DNA from: Streptomyces sp. MUM 178J
GTDB lineage: Bacteria > Actinomycetota > Actinomycetes > Streptomycetales > Streptomycetaceae
Assembly (NCBI RefSeq): GCF_022414575.1
Contig: NZ_JADWYQ010000045.1
Span: 1-51,395 of the forward strand
DNA: 51,395 nt
Reading direction: 5' to 3'
Part shown: in pieces, positions 10,278 to 18,892 of the stretch
Layout of the letters: each line of letters starts with the position of its first letter
Numbering within the stretch: the first letter of the stretch is position 1
The notes under the pieces: generated by a model
What the model saw: only the letters and a program-made list of their open reading frames with translations
The model's database searches: none
Told to the model about the DNA's origin: nothing
Program-made: the position numbers and the translations under genes

Positions 10278-11006
10278 TCAGAGCGCCGCGCCGAACAAGC
10301 TCCCCAGCCCGTACGTCACCGCGGCGGCCGCGCCGCCGAGCGCCAGCTGCCGCAGACCGCTGTACCACCAGCTGCGGGCGGTGACACGGGCCACCAGCGC
10401 ACCGCAGCCGAACAGCCCGGCGAGCGCCAGCAGCACGGCCGGCCACAGGCTGCTCGCCCCGAGCAGATACGGCAGCACCGGCAGCAGGGCGCCCAGCGCG
10501 AAGGAACCGAACGACGACACCGCGGCCACGAGCGGCGACGGCAGATCGTCCGGATCGATGCCGAGCTCCTCACGGGCGTGGATCTCCAGCGCCTGCTCCG
10601 GGTCTGCGGAGAGCTGCAGAGCCACCTCGCGGGCGAGCGTGGGCTCGACGCCGCGTGACACGTACAGCGCGGCCAGCTCCTCCATCTCGTCCACCGGGTG
10701 CTTGCGCAACTGCACCCGCTCGACGTCCAGTTCCGCCTGGACCAGATCGCGCTGCGAGGCGACCGAGGTGTACTCGCCCGCGGCCATGGAGAACGCGCCC
10801 GCCGCGAGCCCGGCGAGTCCGGTGATCACGATGGTCTGCTGGGAGACGGCGCCGCCCGCCACGCCTGCCATCAGGGCAAAGTTGGAGACGAGACCGTCCA
10901 TCGCGCCGAACACCGCGGGGCGCAGCCAGCCGCCGTTGACGTCGCGGTGGGTGTGGTTGTCACGGTGGGCGGCGTGCAGCGCCGCCTCGGTCTCGATGAT
11001 GGACAC
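10278..11006 (-). CDS. VIT1/CCC1 family transporter-like membrane protein
   Basis: The 242-residue protein belongs to the vacuolar iron transporter (VIT1/CCC1) family, which moves Fe2+/Mn2+ across membranes. The N-terminal WLRPAVFGAMDGLVSNFALMAGVAGG is the family's first-helix signature (D-G-x-x-S/T-x-x-x-x-x-x-G). It is followed by AAGAFSMAAGEYTSVASQRDL (the M-x-x-G-E-Y-x-S motif), an acidic cytosolic helical region (EMEELAALYVSRGV, about 100-150) and three C-terminal membrane segments. I chose GTG 11006 (product begins MSIIETEAAL) because AAGGGGAG precedes it at good spacing; the open frame continues upstream to 11120 without coding character. It diverges from the ADP-ribosylglycohydrolase operon. 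Confidence 0.9.
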   Translation of the reverse strand: MSIIETEAALHAAHRDNHTHRDVNGGWLRPAVFGAMDGLVSNFALMAGVAGGAVSQQTIVITGLAGLAAGAFSMAAGEYTSVASQRDLVQAELDVERVQLRKHPVDEMEELAALYVSRGVEPTLAREVALQLSADPEQALEIHAREELGIDPDDLPSPLVAAVSSFGSFALGALLPVLPYLLGASSLWPAVLLALAGLFGCGALVARVTARSWWYSGLRQLALGGAAAAVTYGLGSLFGAAL

Positions 11007-11127
11007 AGCTCTCCCCTTGCCTTGGAATGCGTCGCTCTGCGATGCGTCGGGTCCGGGCGGGTGGACCCGCTCCCCCTCAACACCTCGAAAATACGCGCGA
11101 TGTAAGGGGTGCGCCAGCAAGGCAGGG

Positions 11128-11161
11128 CATACTTACCTGGCGTCAGGCGGGTGACGCCAGG
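11128..11161 (+). promoter_or_regulatory. Promoter/operator of the ADP-ribosylglycohydrolase operon
   Basis: CATACT at 11128-11133 could be a -10 box. Two bases downstream begins a perfect inverted repeat, CCTGGCGTCA (11136-11145) and TGACGCCAGG (11152-11161), with a 6-bp spacer. The centre would sit near the transcription start, typical for a repressor operator. As RNA it would be a hairpin in the 5' leader, 78 bp ahead of the first start codon. Confidence 0.5.
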
Positions 11162-11239
11162 CCCCGGCAAGCGCGTCGGCGCGTCCCGCGTGGCACATAT
11201 CCGGCAACGGTCCGCGCCTCCCACGGAAGAGACCCGCCC

Positions 11240-12262
11240 ATGGAGTTGATTGCATGCAATCCGCCGACGGCGACGCTCCCGGAAAGGGCGCGGGGGGCGC
11301 TGCTGGGGCTGGCGGTGGGGGATGCGCTGGGGGCGCCCGCGGAGAATCTCCGGCCGTCCGAGATCCGCCGCCGCTGGGGGCGGATCGAAGGGTTCGTCAG
11401 CGACGACCCGGCGGGGACGGACGACACGGAGTACGCCGTCTTCTCAGGCCTGTTGCTGGCCCGGCACGGCTCCGCGCTGTCCGTCGCCCACGTGGAGCAT
11501 GCCTGGCACCGCTGGATCGCCGACCTCGACGAAGGGCCGTTCCGAGGGGCGGGGTTCAGCGAGCGCGGCACGCTGGAGAACCTGCGGCGCGGGCTGGCCG
11601 CGCCCATCTCCGCCCAGCACCGGCATGCGTGGAGCGATGGGCTGGCGATGCGGGCGGCGCCGTTCGGGGTGTTCGCGGCCGGGCGGCCCGCGGAGGCAGC
11701 GCGGCTGGTCGCGATCGACGGGGCGGTCAGCCACGACGGCGAGGGGATCTACGGCGGGCAGGCGGTGGCGGCGGGGGTGGCGGCGGCGATGGCGGGCGCG
11801 GCCCCGGCGGGAGTCGTCGGCGCGGCGCTGTCCGTGATCCCGACGGACTCCTGGACGGCGCGCTCACTGCGGCGCGCCGTCGCGGCGGCGGGCCGCCGGT
11901 ACCCGGACCGGCTGTCCATGGAGCGCGGAGTCCGGTCCGCTGTGGTGGTCGGCGGCTATCCGTGGACGGATCTGGCCCCCGAGGCGGCCGGCCTGGCGTT
12001 CGGCGCGTTCGCCGCGGCCCGCGGCGACTTCCGTACGTCGGTGCTGACCGCGGTCAACATGGGCCGCGACGCGGACACCACGGCGGCGGTGGCGGGCGCG
12101 CTCGCCGGTGCGCTCGCGGGGGCCGCGGCGATCCCCTCGGAGTGGTCCTCGGCGATCGGCCCGGTCCGCGGCGCCTGCCTGCCCTCGATGCGCGGCTACC
12201 ACATCCTGGACGTGGCGTCGCTGCTCACCCCCGGCCCCGACCCCGTGGCGGTCCCGTCATGA
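11240..12262 (+). CDS. ADP-ribosylglycohydrolase family protein (1st of four)
   Basis: The 340-residue protein has the ADP-ribosyl-glycohydrolase (ARH/DraG) fold, whose members cleave the N- or O-glycosidic bond to ADP-ribose using a binuclear metal centre. The N-terminal RGALLGLAVGDALGAPAE and the metal motif TDDT (residues 60-63) are present, and the second metal motif is NMGRDADTTAAVAGALAGA with Asp277 and Asp279. All metal ligands therefore look intact. DGAVSHDGEGIYGGQAVAA near the middle is the family's third conserved block. The start ATG 11240 follows GGAAGAGA at good spacing. It is the first gene of a seven-gene operon; its stop overlaps the next start (ATGA). The substrate (protein, DNA or small-molecule ADP-ribose) cannot be told. 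Confidence 0.9.
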   Translation: MELIACNPPTATLPERARGALLGLAVGDALGAPAENLRPSEIRRRWGRIEGFVSDDPAGTDDTEYAVFSGLLLARHGSALSVAHVEHAWHRWIADLDEGPFRGAGFSERGTLENLRRGLAAPISAQHRHAWSDGLAMRAAPFGVFAAGRPAEAARLVAIDGAVSHDGEGIYGGQAVAAGVAAAMAGAAPAGVVGAALSVIPTDSWTARSLRRAVAAAGRRYPDRLSMERGVRSAVVVGGYPWTDLAPEAAGLAFGAFAAARGDFRTSVLTAVNMGRDADTTAAVAGALAGALAGAAAIPSEWSSAIGPVRGACLPSMRGYHILDVASLLTPGPDPVAVPS

Positions 12263-14016
12263 CCCCGCCGCCCGGAGCCGAGGACGGCCGCCGGCCCGCC
12301 GGCGGCGCCGACCAGCCAGAGCATCCGACCCGGCCGGAACGTCAGGCCCCAGCAGGGCGTCCCGCCCCACCAGAACATCAGGCCCCAGCAGGGCGTCAGG
12401 CCCCGACCCCACGCCCCGAAGCGCCAAGCCCGCAGACCCCGGCCGGGCCGCGAGAGTCCGCGCTTCCGGGCGTGGCCCGCCGCCGGGCCCCGGGCGAGGC
12501 CGCGGACGGGGCCCCGGGCGCGGCGGACGAGCCGCCCGAAGCTCCCCGGAGGTCCCGGCGCGGGGAACTGAGCGAACCGCCGGCCGAGGAGCACCGGCCC
12601 GAGCCGCGGACCCGCTCCCGTCCACACGGAGCAGCCCGCGAGCAAGCGGACGGCGAACGCCGTCGGCCGGGGGACGCCGCTGCCCAGCGGCGGGAGAGGG
12701 ACCGGGGCGGGACATCGGCCCGCGCCTGGGGAACGGAGCCCCCTGCACGTCTGCGCGAAGGGCTCGGAGCGGCGGGGCCGTACCGCAAAGGCGGAACGCC
12801 ACGTGGGCGGCGGGGGACCGGGGGCATTGCCCCGGTTCCGGGCGGGGGCGGGGCGGGGGAAACCACCGGACCGGACCTCAGGGGAAGCCGGATCGAGGGC
12901 CTCCTCCTCGGACTCGCCGCAGGCGACGCCGCCGGCTGGCCCGCGGCGAGGCATCGCGCCGCCCGCATGCCCGAGTGGACCCGCCGCCTCACCCGTGAGC
13001 TGGACACCTTCGCCGAACAGAACGCCACCACCACCCTCCCGGTGCCCCTCGCTCTGAACCAGCCCCCCGAACCCCTTCGCCTCGGCCCGTCGGACGACTC
13101 CGAGTGGGCCGCCTTCGCCGCCGAGACCGTCCTCGCCGCCGGCAGCGGCGTCTTCGACGGCCTCACCCCCGCCGCGCGCGTCCGCACCGCCGTCGACCTC
13201 GCCTGGAACTCCCTCGCCGGCGAGATCGCCGCCGCGGCGGCCCGTGCCCCCGAGGTGGAGTCCGCCGTGCCGCCGCTGCGCGCCCGCATCTCCGTACGCG
13301 CCGGGCTGGGCAATCTCGCCACCGGGCTGCGCCCGCCCGCCACCGGGCACGACAATCCGCACTACTTCGACGACGCGGCTTGCGTGCGCGCCGCTGTCCT
13401 CGCCGTGGTGCACCCCGGAGATCCGGACGCGGCCGCCGCGCTCGCGGAGTTCGACGCCCGCTACACCCAGGACGGCGACGGGGTGCACGGCGCACGCGCA
13501 CTGGCCGCCGCCGTCGCCGCCGCGCTCGGCGGCGCGGACGTCGCGGCCGCCGTGGACGCCGCCCTCGCCCAGCTCCCCGGCACCACCGAGATCGGGCGCA
13601 ACGCCCGCCACGCCGTCAAGCTCGCCCGGAACACCCGGGGCGCGTTCGAGCTCATCCCGCTCCTCGAACACCAGATCGTCGACCATGTCTACAGCTACGG
13701 CATCGCCGCCGCCGAGACCGTCCCCGTCGCCCTCGCCCTGGCGTCCGCCGCCCGCGGCCGGGTCGCCGAAGCCGTCCCCGCGGCCGCCTGTCTGTCCCGC
13801 GTCGCCGACTCCGCCCCCGCCCTGGCCGGCGCGCTGACCGGAGTCGTCGGCGGCGCGAGGGGCATCCCGGACACCTGGCGCGACGCCTGCCGCGCCCTCG
13901 CGGGCTGTGCGCTCCCCCGGCTCGCCGGCACGGATCTCGTGGAACTCGCCGGACTGCTGGCACACACGGAACTGACCGCCGCGGGGGGACAATTCCGGCA
14001 TGACATCACTCGATGA
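12259..14016 (+). CDS. ADP-ribosylglycohydrolase-like protein with long disordered N-terminus and altered metal site (2nd of four)
   Basis: The 585-residue protein starts at the ATG overlapping the stop of the previous gene. Residues 1-205 are Pro/Arg/Ala/Gly-rich, clearly disordered, and include a repeated APAGR unit. The ARH-like domain begins at about residue 206 (SRIEGLLLGLAAGDAAGWP). The first metal motif is present as SDDSEW (residues 278-283). At the second, the usual D-x-D-[ST] reads V515-A516-D517-S518, so one of the two aspartates is Val. It may bind only one metal, or be a non-catalytic paralogue working with its neighbours. The disordered part contains DNA resembling dispersed Streptomyces intergenic repeats (12812-12834), so the start could lie further downstream. 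It overlaps the next gene by 17 bp. Confidence 0.8.
   Translation: MTPPPGAEDGRRPAGGADQPEHPTRPERQAPAGRPAPPEHQAPAGRQAPTPRPEAPSPQTPAGPRESALPGVARRRAPGEAADGAPGAADEPPEAPRRSRRGELSEPPAEEHRPEPRTRSRPHGAAREQADGERRRPGDAAAQRRERDRGGTSARAWGTEPPARLREGLGAAGPYRKGGTPRGRRGTGGIAPVPGGGGAGETTGPDLRGSRIEGLLLGLAAGDAAGWPAARHRAARMPEWTRRLTRELDTFAEQNATTTLPVPLALNQPPEPLRLGPSDDSEWAAFAAETVLAAGSGVFDGLTPAARVRTAVDLAWNSLAGEIAAAAARAPEVESAVPPLRARISVRAGLGNLATGLRPPATGHDNPHYFDDAACVRAAVLAVVHPGDPDAAAALAEFDARYTQDGDGVHGARALAAAVAAALGGADVAAAVDAALAQLPGTTEIGRNARHAVKLARNTRGAFELIPLLEHQIVDHVYSYGIAAAETVPVALALASAARGRVAEAVPAAACLSRVADSAPALAGALTGVVGGARGIPDTWRDACRALAGCALPRLAGTDLVELAGLLAHTELTAAGGQFRHDITR
12342..12397 (+). repeat. 20-bp direct repeat inside the disordered N-terminus of the second ARH gene
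   Basis: TCAGGCCCCAGCAGGGCGTC occurs at 12342-12361 and again at 12378-12397, a 36-bp period. Both copies are read in the same frame and encode the repeated APAGR segment. Confidence 0.8.
12812..12834 (+). repeat. Intergenic-type GC hairpin element embedded in a coding frame
   Basis: GGGGACCGGGGGCATTGCCCC closely resembles the dispersed hairpin elements at 19703, 29832 and 41050 in this window, which are all intergenic. Here it is read through as protein in the second ARH gene. Confidence 0.55.
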
Positions 14017-15154
14017 CCGGATCGCCGGCAGCCTCGTCGGCGCGGCGGTCGGCGACGCCCTCGGCGGCCCGGTCGAGGGCTACACCCCGGAGCAGATCGT
14101 CCAGCGGCACGGAGGCCGCATCACCGGCTTCGTCGGCCCCTGGCACGGCGACGGCTGGCGCACCGCCCGCCCGATCGCCCCGTACCACAAGGGCGATGGT
14201 CATGTCACCGACGACACCCTGATGACCCATGCCCTGGTTCGCGTCTACACGACGGTGCGGGACCACCTGGACGCCTACGCCGTAGCCGACCACCTCGTCC
14301 CCGACCTCATCTCCCACCCCCGATGGATTCCCGAACTCGAAGCCGAGGCACTGCCCGTCCAGCGTCTCTTCCTCGCCGAGAAATGGCTGGTCGCCCGGCT
14401 CCACTACGGTCACGCGGACCCGCGCGAAGCCGGCACGGGCAACATCGTCAACTGCGGCGCCGCCATGTACGCGTCCCCGGTGGGCCTGGTCAACGCGGCC
14501 GACCCCGCCGCCGCGTACAGAGAGGCGCTCGACATCGCGGGCGCGCACCAGTCCTCCTACGGCCGTGAGGCTGCGGGCGTGCTCGCCGCGGCCGTGGCCG
14601 CAGCCTGCGCCCCGGACGCCACCCCCGCATCCGTGGTCGACGCCTCGCTCTCGCTCGCCAAGGACGGCACGCGCGCCGCGATCGAGGCGGTGTGCGAAAC
14701 GGCCGCGCGGCACGGCGACACGGAGAGCGCGCTGGGCCCGCTCCGCGAGGCCGTCGCGCCCTTCGACACCGTGGGCCCCGACTACCGCGCCCCGTCCCTG
14801 GCCGCCCGCCGCCCCTCCCGGCTGCACGCGGTGGAGGAACTCCCCATCGCCCTGGGGATGCTGCTCGTCGGCGGGGGCGATTTCCGGCGCACGGTGCTGG
14901 GCGCGGTCAACTACGGCCGCGACTGCGACTCCATCGCCACCATGGCGGGGGCGATGGCGGGGGCGCTCCACGGCGAGGGCCCGGTACCCGACACATGGGC
15001 GAAGACCGTCGCCGAGGCCAGCCGGCTCGATCTGCACACCCCGGCACGGGAGCTGACCGAGGTGGCGTACGAGATCTTCGCCCGCGACTCGGAGCGCCGC
15101 CGCGCCCACGAGACCGCCTTCGCCCGGCTGGCGGAAGACCGGCGGGGCCAGTGA
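14000..15154 (+). CDS. ADP-ribosylglycohydrolase family protein (3rd of four)
   Basis: The 384-residue protein starts directly with the ARH domain (MTSLDDRIAGSLVGAAVGDALGGPVEGYTPEQI). The metal motif VTDDTLMT (Asp71, Asp72) and the C-terminal YGRDCDSIATMAGAMAGAL (Asp308, Asp310) are both intact, so it should be catalytically competent. A Cys-containing block ACGxx-type segment is replaced by GNIVNCGAAMYASPVGLVNAADP, a typical inner region of bacterial ARH-fold enzymes. The ATG at 14000 lies inside the end of the previous gene, which indicates translational coupling. A short repetitive spacer of 32 bp separates it from the fourth ARH gene. Its substrate is not identifiable from sequence. Confidence 0.9.
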   Translation: MTSLDDRIAGSLVGAAVGDALGGPVEGYTPEQIVQRHGGRITGFVGPWHGDGWRTARPIAPYHKGDGHVTDDTLMTHALVRVYTTVRDHLDAYAVADHLVPDLISHPRWIPELEAEALPVQRLFLAEKWLVARLHYGHADPREAGTGNIVNCGAAMYASPVGLVNAADPAAAYREALDIAGAHQSSYGREAAGVLAAAVAAACAPDATPASVVDASLSLAKDGTRAAIEAVCETAARHGDTESALGPLREAVAPFDTVGPDYRAPSLAARRPSRLHAVEELPIALGMLLVGGGDFRRTVLGAVNYGRDCDSIATMAGAMAGALHGEGPVPDTWAKTVAEASRLDLHTPARELTEVAYEIFARDSERRRAHETAFARLAEDRRGQ

Positions 15155-15187
15155 GGTCGGTGAGACTAGTGAGGCCGGTGAGGTAGG
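15151..15187 (+). repeat. Short GTGAGG-type repeats in the arh3-arh4 spacer
   Basis: The spacer consists of degenerate copies of GGTGAGG/GGTGAGA/AGTGAGG. These purine-rich units lie just ahead of the GTG start at 15187 and probably supply its ribosome binding site. Confidence 0.5.
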
Positions 15188-16788
15188 TGAACTTGCGCCT
15201 GACCTGGGTGCAGCCAGAGGACCTGGTCGGCCATGAGCTGCGTCAGGCCGAGGAGGACGGCCGCGATGCCCGCGCCGTACGCCGCCGCTGGCTGGACGCG
15301 GGCGGCGGCCCGCCCCCGGCGCGCTCCGGAGCCTCCCCGCACCCCGCGCCCCCGCAGCTGCGCACGCTCGCCGCCGAACTCCTGGACGAACTCGCACAGC
15401 TCCCCTCCCCTCTGGCCGCGGCCGAACCGACCGACCTCCCCTCGATCATGGCGGCCTGCCCCGACTGGCCGGCCCCGCCGCCACGCCCGCGCCCGGGCGC
15501 ACCCGGTCCAAGCGGCCGGAGCTCCGAACCCGATGCCCGCGCCGGCGCTGCGGAGCGCCCCCCTGGGACAGCCCGCGCCGGCCCGGACGTCCCAAGCCCG
15601 GACGACCCAAAGCCAGACGCCCCAAGGCGTGGCGAGAGCCGCGGGGCGCAGCAGCATGCGCCCGGCCGCGCACTCGCCGAACCGCCCCGCCCGACATCCG
15701 CCCCCGGCCGCTCCCACGGGAACCTCGCAGCCGCGCTGCACGCCGCCTGGCTCGGCCGCGCCGCGGGCTGTCTGCTCGGCAGGCCCGTGGAGAAGCTCCC
15801 ACTCGACGGCATCCGCGCGCTGGCCCGGGCAACCGGAAACTGGCCGCTGACGACCTGGTTCACCGCCCGGGGCGTGCCCGCCGAACTGGCCGCGGCACAC
15901 CCGTGGAACCGGCGCGGCGCGGACGGTTCACTCGCCGAGAACATCGACGGCATGCCCGAGGACGACGATCTCAACTACCCCCTCCTCCATCTGCTGCTGC
16001 TTCAGCGGCACGGCTGCGGCTTCCGCACCGCCGACGTGGGCCGGCTCTGGCTGGAACAGCTGCCCGCCGGGCGCGCCTTCACCGCCGAGCGCGTCGCCTA
16101 CCGCAACCTGCTCTGCGGACTCGAGCCCCCGCTCACCGCCGTGCACCACAACCCCTTCCGGGAGTGGATCGGGGCTCTGATCCGCGCCGATGCACATGGC
16201 TGGACCCACCCCGGCGACCCCGCGGCCGCCGCCGCGCAGGCGCACCGCGACGCCGCCCTGACCCACACCGCCAACGGGGTGTACGGCGCGATGTTCCTCG
16301 CGGCCGCCCTCGCCGAGGCGGGCACGGGCACGGCCGATGTACACCAGTGCCTGCGCACCGGGCTGCGGGTGGTGCCGCCGTCGTCCCGGCTGGCCGAAGC
16401 CGTCCGCACCGGCGTCGAAACCGCGTCCGCGCACCGGGACTTCGACACCGTCGTCGACTGGCTGCACTCCGCCTACGGCACGTACCACTGGGTGCACGTC
16501 ATCCCCAACGCCGCCCTGCTGACCGCCGCTCTCACCCACGCCGACGGCGACTTCAGCGCCTCGATCTGCCGCGCCGTCTCCGCGGGCATGGACACCGATT
16601 CCATCGGGGCGGCCGCCGGGTCGCTCGCCGGTCTGCTCGCCGGGAGCCCGGACGCCCTCCCGGAGCACTGGACCGCGCCGCTCAAGAACCGACTGGCCAC
16701 CTCCGTCCCGGGCTTCGACGGCATCGGCTTCGACGCCCTCGCCCAACTCACCTGCCAGCTCACCCACCAGGAGGCACTCAGCCCATGA
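15187..16788 (+). CDS. ADP-ribosylglycohydrolase family protein with N-terminal extension (4th of four)
   Basis: The 533-residue protein uses GTG at 15187. Residues 1-90 form a moderately conserved-looking helical region (WVQPEDLVGHELRQAEEDGRD near the start). Residues 95-175 are Pro/Ala/Arg-rich and disordered. The ARH domain starts near residue 180 (NLAAALHAAWLGRAAGCLLGRPVEK). The first metal motif is acidic, PEDDDLNYP (Asp259-261), and the second is AGMDTDSIGAAAGSLAGLL (Asp469, Asp471), so the metal site is preserved in a variant form. Block THTANGVYGAMFLAAALAEA matches the third conserved ARH region. Its stop overlaps the kinase start (ATGA). The start is uncertain because GTG-rich repeats surround it. 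Confidence 0.85.
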   Translation: MNLRLTWVQPEDLVGHELRQAEEDGRDARAVRRRWLDAGGGPPPARSGASPHPAPPQLRTLAAELLDELAQLPSPLAAAEPTDLPSIMAACPDWPAPPPRPRPGAPGPSGRSSEPDARAGAAERPPGTARAGPDVPSPDDPKPDAPRRGESRGAQQHAPGRALAEPPRPTSAPGRSHGNLAAALHAAWLGRAAGCLLGRPVEKLPLDGIRALARATGNWPLTTWFTARGVPAELAAAHPWNRRGADGSLAENIDGMPEDDDLNYPLLHLLLLQRHGCGFRTADVGRLWLEQLPAGRAFTAERVAYRNLLCGLEPPLTAVHHNPFREWIGALIRADAHGWTHPGDPAAAAAQAHRDAALTHTANGVYGAMFLAAALAEAGTGTADVHQCLRTGLRVVPPSSRLAEAVRTGVETASAHRDFDTVVDWLHSAYGTYHWVHVIPNAALLTAALTHADGDFSASICRAVSAGMDTDSIGAAAGSLAGLLAGSPDALPEHWTAPLKNRLATSVPGFDGIGFDALAQLTCQLTHQEALSP

Positions 16789-17699
16789 CCGGCATCGCGG
16801 TGCTCGGCAGCACCAATATGGACCTCGTCGCCTATGTCGCCCGCGCGCCGAAGCGAGGGGAGACCGTCACCGGGCGCGATTTCCACACGATCCCCGGCGG
16901 CAAAGGCGCCAACCAGGCCGTCGCAGCCGCACGGGCCGGCGGCGACGTCTCCATGATCGGCGCGGTAGGCGCGGACGACTTCGGCGGTCTGCTCCGCCAC
17001 ACCCTGGAATCCTCCGGCGTCGACACCGACCTGCTGCGCACCGCGGAAGGTCCTTCCGGCACCGCGCATATCGTCGTGGACGACGAAGGCGGCAACTCGA
17101 TCGTCGTGGTCCCCGGCGCCAACGGCCATGTCACCTCCCTCGCTCCGGGCGATGAAACCCTCATCGCCTCCGTGGACACACTGCTGCTGCAACTGGAACT
17201 CCCCCTCAGCGCGGTGCTCGACGGCGCCGAGGCCGCCCGCCGCCACGGCGTCCGCACCGTGCTCACCCCCGCCCCCGCCCAGCCCCTCCCCCCCGAACTG
17301 CTGGCCGCCGTGGATCTGCTGATCCCCAATGAGCACGAGGCAGCCGCCCTCGCCGGGGTCTTCGACCCGCCCGCGGCGGCCCAGGAACTGCTGCGCCAGG
17401 TCCCCGAGGTGGTGATCACCCTCGGCTCCGCGGGCTGCCTGTACGCCGCCCGTGACACTCCTCCCCTCACCGTGCCCGCCCCGCGGGTGACCGCGGTGGA
17501 CACGACCGCCGCAGGGGACGCCTTCGTCGGCGCGCTCGCGGTCGCCCTCGGCGAGGGCCGTCCGATGCGGGAGGCGCTCGCCTGGGCGTCGGCCGCCGCG
17601 GCCCTGTGCGTCCAGCGCCCGGGCGCCTCCCCGTCCATGCCGTACCGGCCGGAGATCGACGCCGCGTACGCGTCGCACACCGCCGGACGTCGCTCATGA
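16785..17699 (+). CDS. Ribokinase-like PfkB family sugar kinase
   Basis: The 304-residue protein has the PfkB/ribokinase architecture: GSTNMDLVAYV at the N-terminus, the sugar-binding signature PGGKGANQAVAAARAGG (about residues 38-54), an IPNEHEAAAL block (about 180), and the ATP/catalytic motif DTTAAGDAFVGAL with catalytic Asp245. This set is closest to true ribokinases (D-ribose + ATP to ribose 5-phosphate). A nucleoside or other pentose is possible. It sits directly after four ARH genes, with ATGA overlaps on both sides, so it may phosphorylate the ribose moiety these enzymes release. That link is an inference from gene order. Confidence 0.9.
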   Translation: MTGIAVLGSTNMDLVAYVARAPKRGETVTGRDFHTIPGGKGANQAVAAARAGGDVSMIGAVGADDFGGLLRHTLESSGVDTDLLRTAEGPSGTAHIVVDDEGGNSIVVVPGANGHVTSLAPGDETLIASVDTLLLQLELPLSAVLDGAEAARRHGVRTVLTPAPAQPLPPELLAAVDLLIPNEHEAAALAGVFDPPAAAQELLRQVPEVVITLGSAGCLYAARDTPPLTVPAPRVTAVDTTAAGDAFVGALAVALGEGRPMREALAWASAAAALCVQRPGASPSMPYRPEIDAAYASHTAGRRS

Positions 17700-18892
17700 C
17701 AGCGGCGGCGATGCCGCTCCACGGGCTGCGCGTCCTCGATCTGGCCACCCTCTTCGCGGGCCCGCTCGCCGCCACCCTGCTGGGCGACTTCGGCGCGGAC
17801 GTCATCAAGGTCGAGCACCCCTCCCGGCCCGACCCCTCCCGCACCCACGGCCCGGCGAAGGACGGGATCGGCCTGTGGTGGAAGCTGCTCGGCCGCAACA
17901 AGCGCGCCGTCACCCTGGATCTGTCGGCGCCGGGAGGCCGGGAGACACTGCTGCGGCTGGCCGCCTCCAGCGATGTCGTCATCGAGAACTTCCGCCCCGG
18001 CACCTTGGAGAAGTGGCGCCTGGGCTGGGAGGAGCTGAGCACCGCCAACCCCCGGCTCGTCCTCGCCCGTGTCACCGGCTTCGGCCAGTTCGGCCCCTAC
18101 GCCCATCGGCCCGGCTTCGGCACGCTCGCCGAGGCGATGAGCGGCTTCGCCGCCGTCACCGGCGAACCCGACGCCCCGCCGACGCTCCCTCCTTTCGGAC
18201 TCGCCGACTCCATCGCCGCCCTGACCACCGCCTATGCCGTGATGACCGCGCTTGCCGCCCGCGCGGCGACCGGCCGGGGCCAGGTCGTCGACATGGCGAT
18301 CATCGAGCCGATCCTCACCGTGCTCGGCCCGCAGCCCCTCTGGTACGACCAGCTGGGCTATGTCCAGCCCCGCAGCGGCAACCGCTCCCGCAACAACGCG
18401 CCCCGCAACGTCTACCGCACCGCCGACGGCTGCTGGGTGGCCGTGTCCACCTCCGCCCAGTCCGTCGCGGAACGCGTGATGCGGCTGGTCGGCCGTCCGG
18501 ATCTGATCCACGAGCCCTGGTTCGCCACCGGCAGCGGGCGCGCCGACCACGCCGATGTGCTCGACGAGGCGGTCGGCGGCTGGATCGCCCGCCGCAGCCG
18601 CGCCGAGGCGCTGGCGGCGTTCGAGAAGGCCGAAGCGGCGATCGCGCCGGTCTACGACATCCGCGACGTCATGGACGATCCCCAGTACCGCGCGCTGGAC
18701 ACCGTCACCGAGGTTCCCGACCCGGAACTCGGCGTGCTGCGGATGCAGAACGTCCTCTTCCGGCTCTCCGAGACCCCCGGCGCGATCCGCTGGACGGGAC
18801 GGCCCCATGGCGCGGACACGGACGCCGTCCTCGCCGAACTAGGCCTCTCGCCCGCCGACATCACCGCACTCCGCTCCCAAGGAGCGCTATGA
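17696..18892 (+). CDS. Class III (CaiB/BaiF-type) CoA-transferase
   Basis: The 398-residue protein matches the family III CoA-transferases, which move CoA between acyl-CoA and a free carboxylic acid. It has the N-terminal LHGLRVLDLATLFAGPLAATLLGDFGADVIKVEHP block, then SDVVIENFRPGTLEKWRLG, VTGFGQFGPYAHRPGFG, and GQVVDMAIIEP, whose Asp199 occupies the position of the catalytic aspartate. The partner acid cannot be predicted. Start and stop both overlap neighbours by ATGA, placing it between the kinase and the lyase. Together with the lyase gene it suggests breakdown of an organic acid through a CoA thioester. Confidence 0.93.
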   Translation: MTAAAMPLHGLRVLDLATLFAGPLAATLLGDFGADVIKVEHPSRPDPSRTHGPAKDGIGLWWKLLGRNKRAVTLDLSAPGGRETLLRLAASSDVVIENFRPGTLEKWRLGWEELSTANPRLVLARVTGFGQFGPYAHRPGFGTLAEAMSGFAAVTGEPDAPPTLPPFGLADSIAALTTAYAVMTALAARAATGRGQVVDMAIIEPILTVLGPQPLWYDQLGYVQPRSGNRSRNNAPRNVYRTADGCWVAVSTSAQSVAERVMRLVGRPDLIHEPWFATGSGRADHADVLDEAVGGWIARRSRAEALAAFEKAEAAIAPVYDIRDVMDDPQYRALDTVTEVPDPELGVLRMQNVLFRLSETPGAIRWTGRPHGADTDAVLAELGLSPADITALRSQGAL

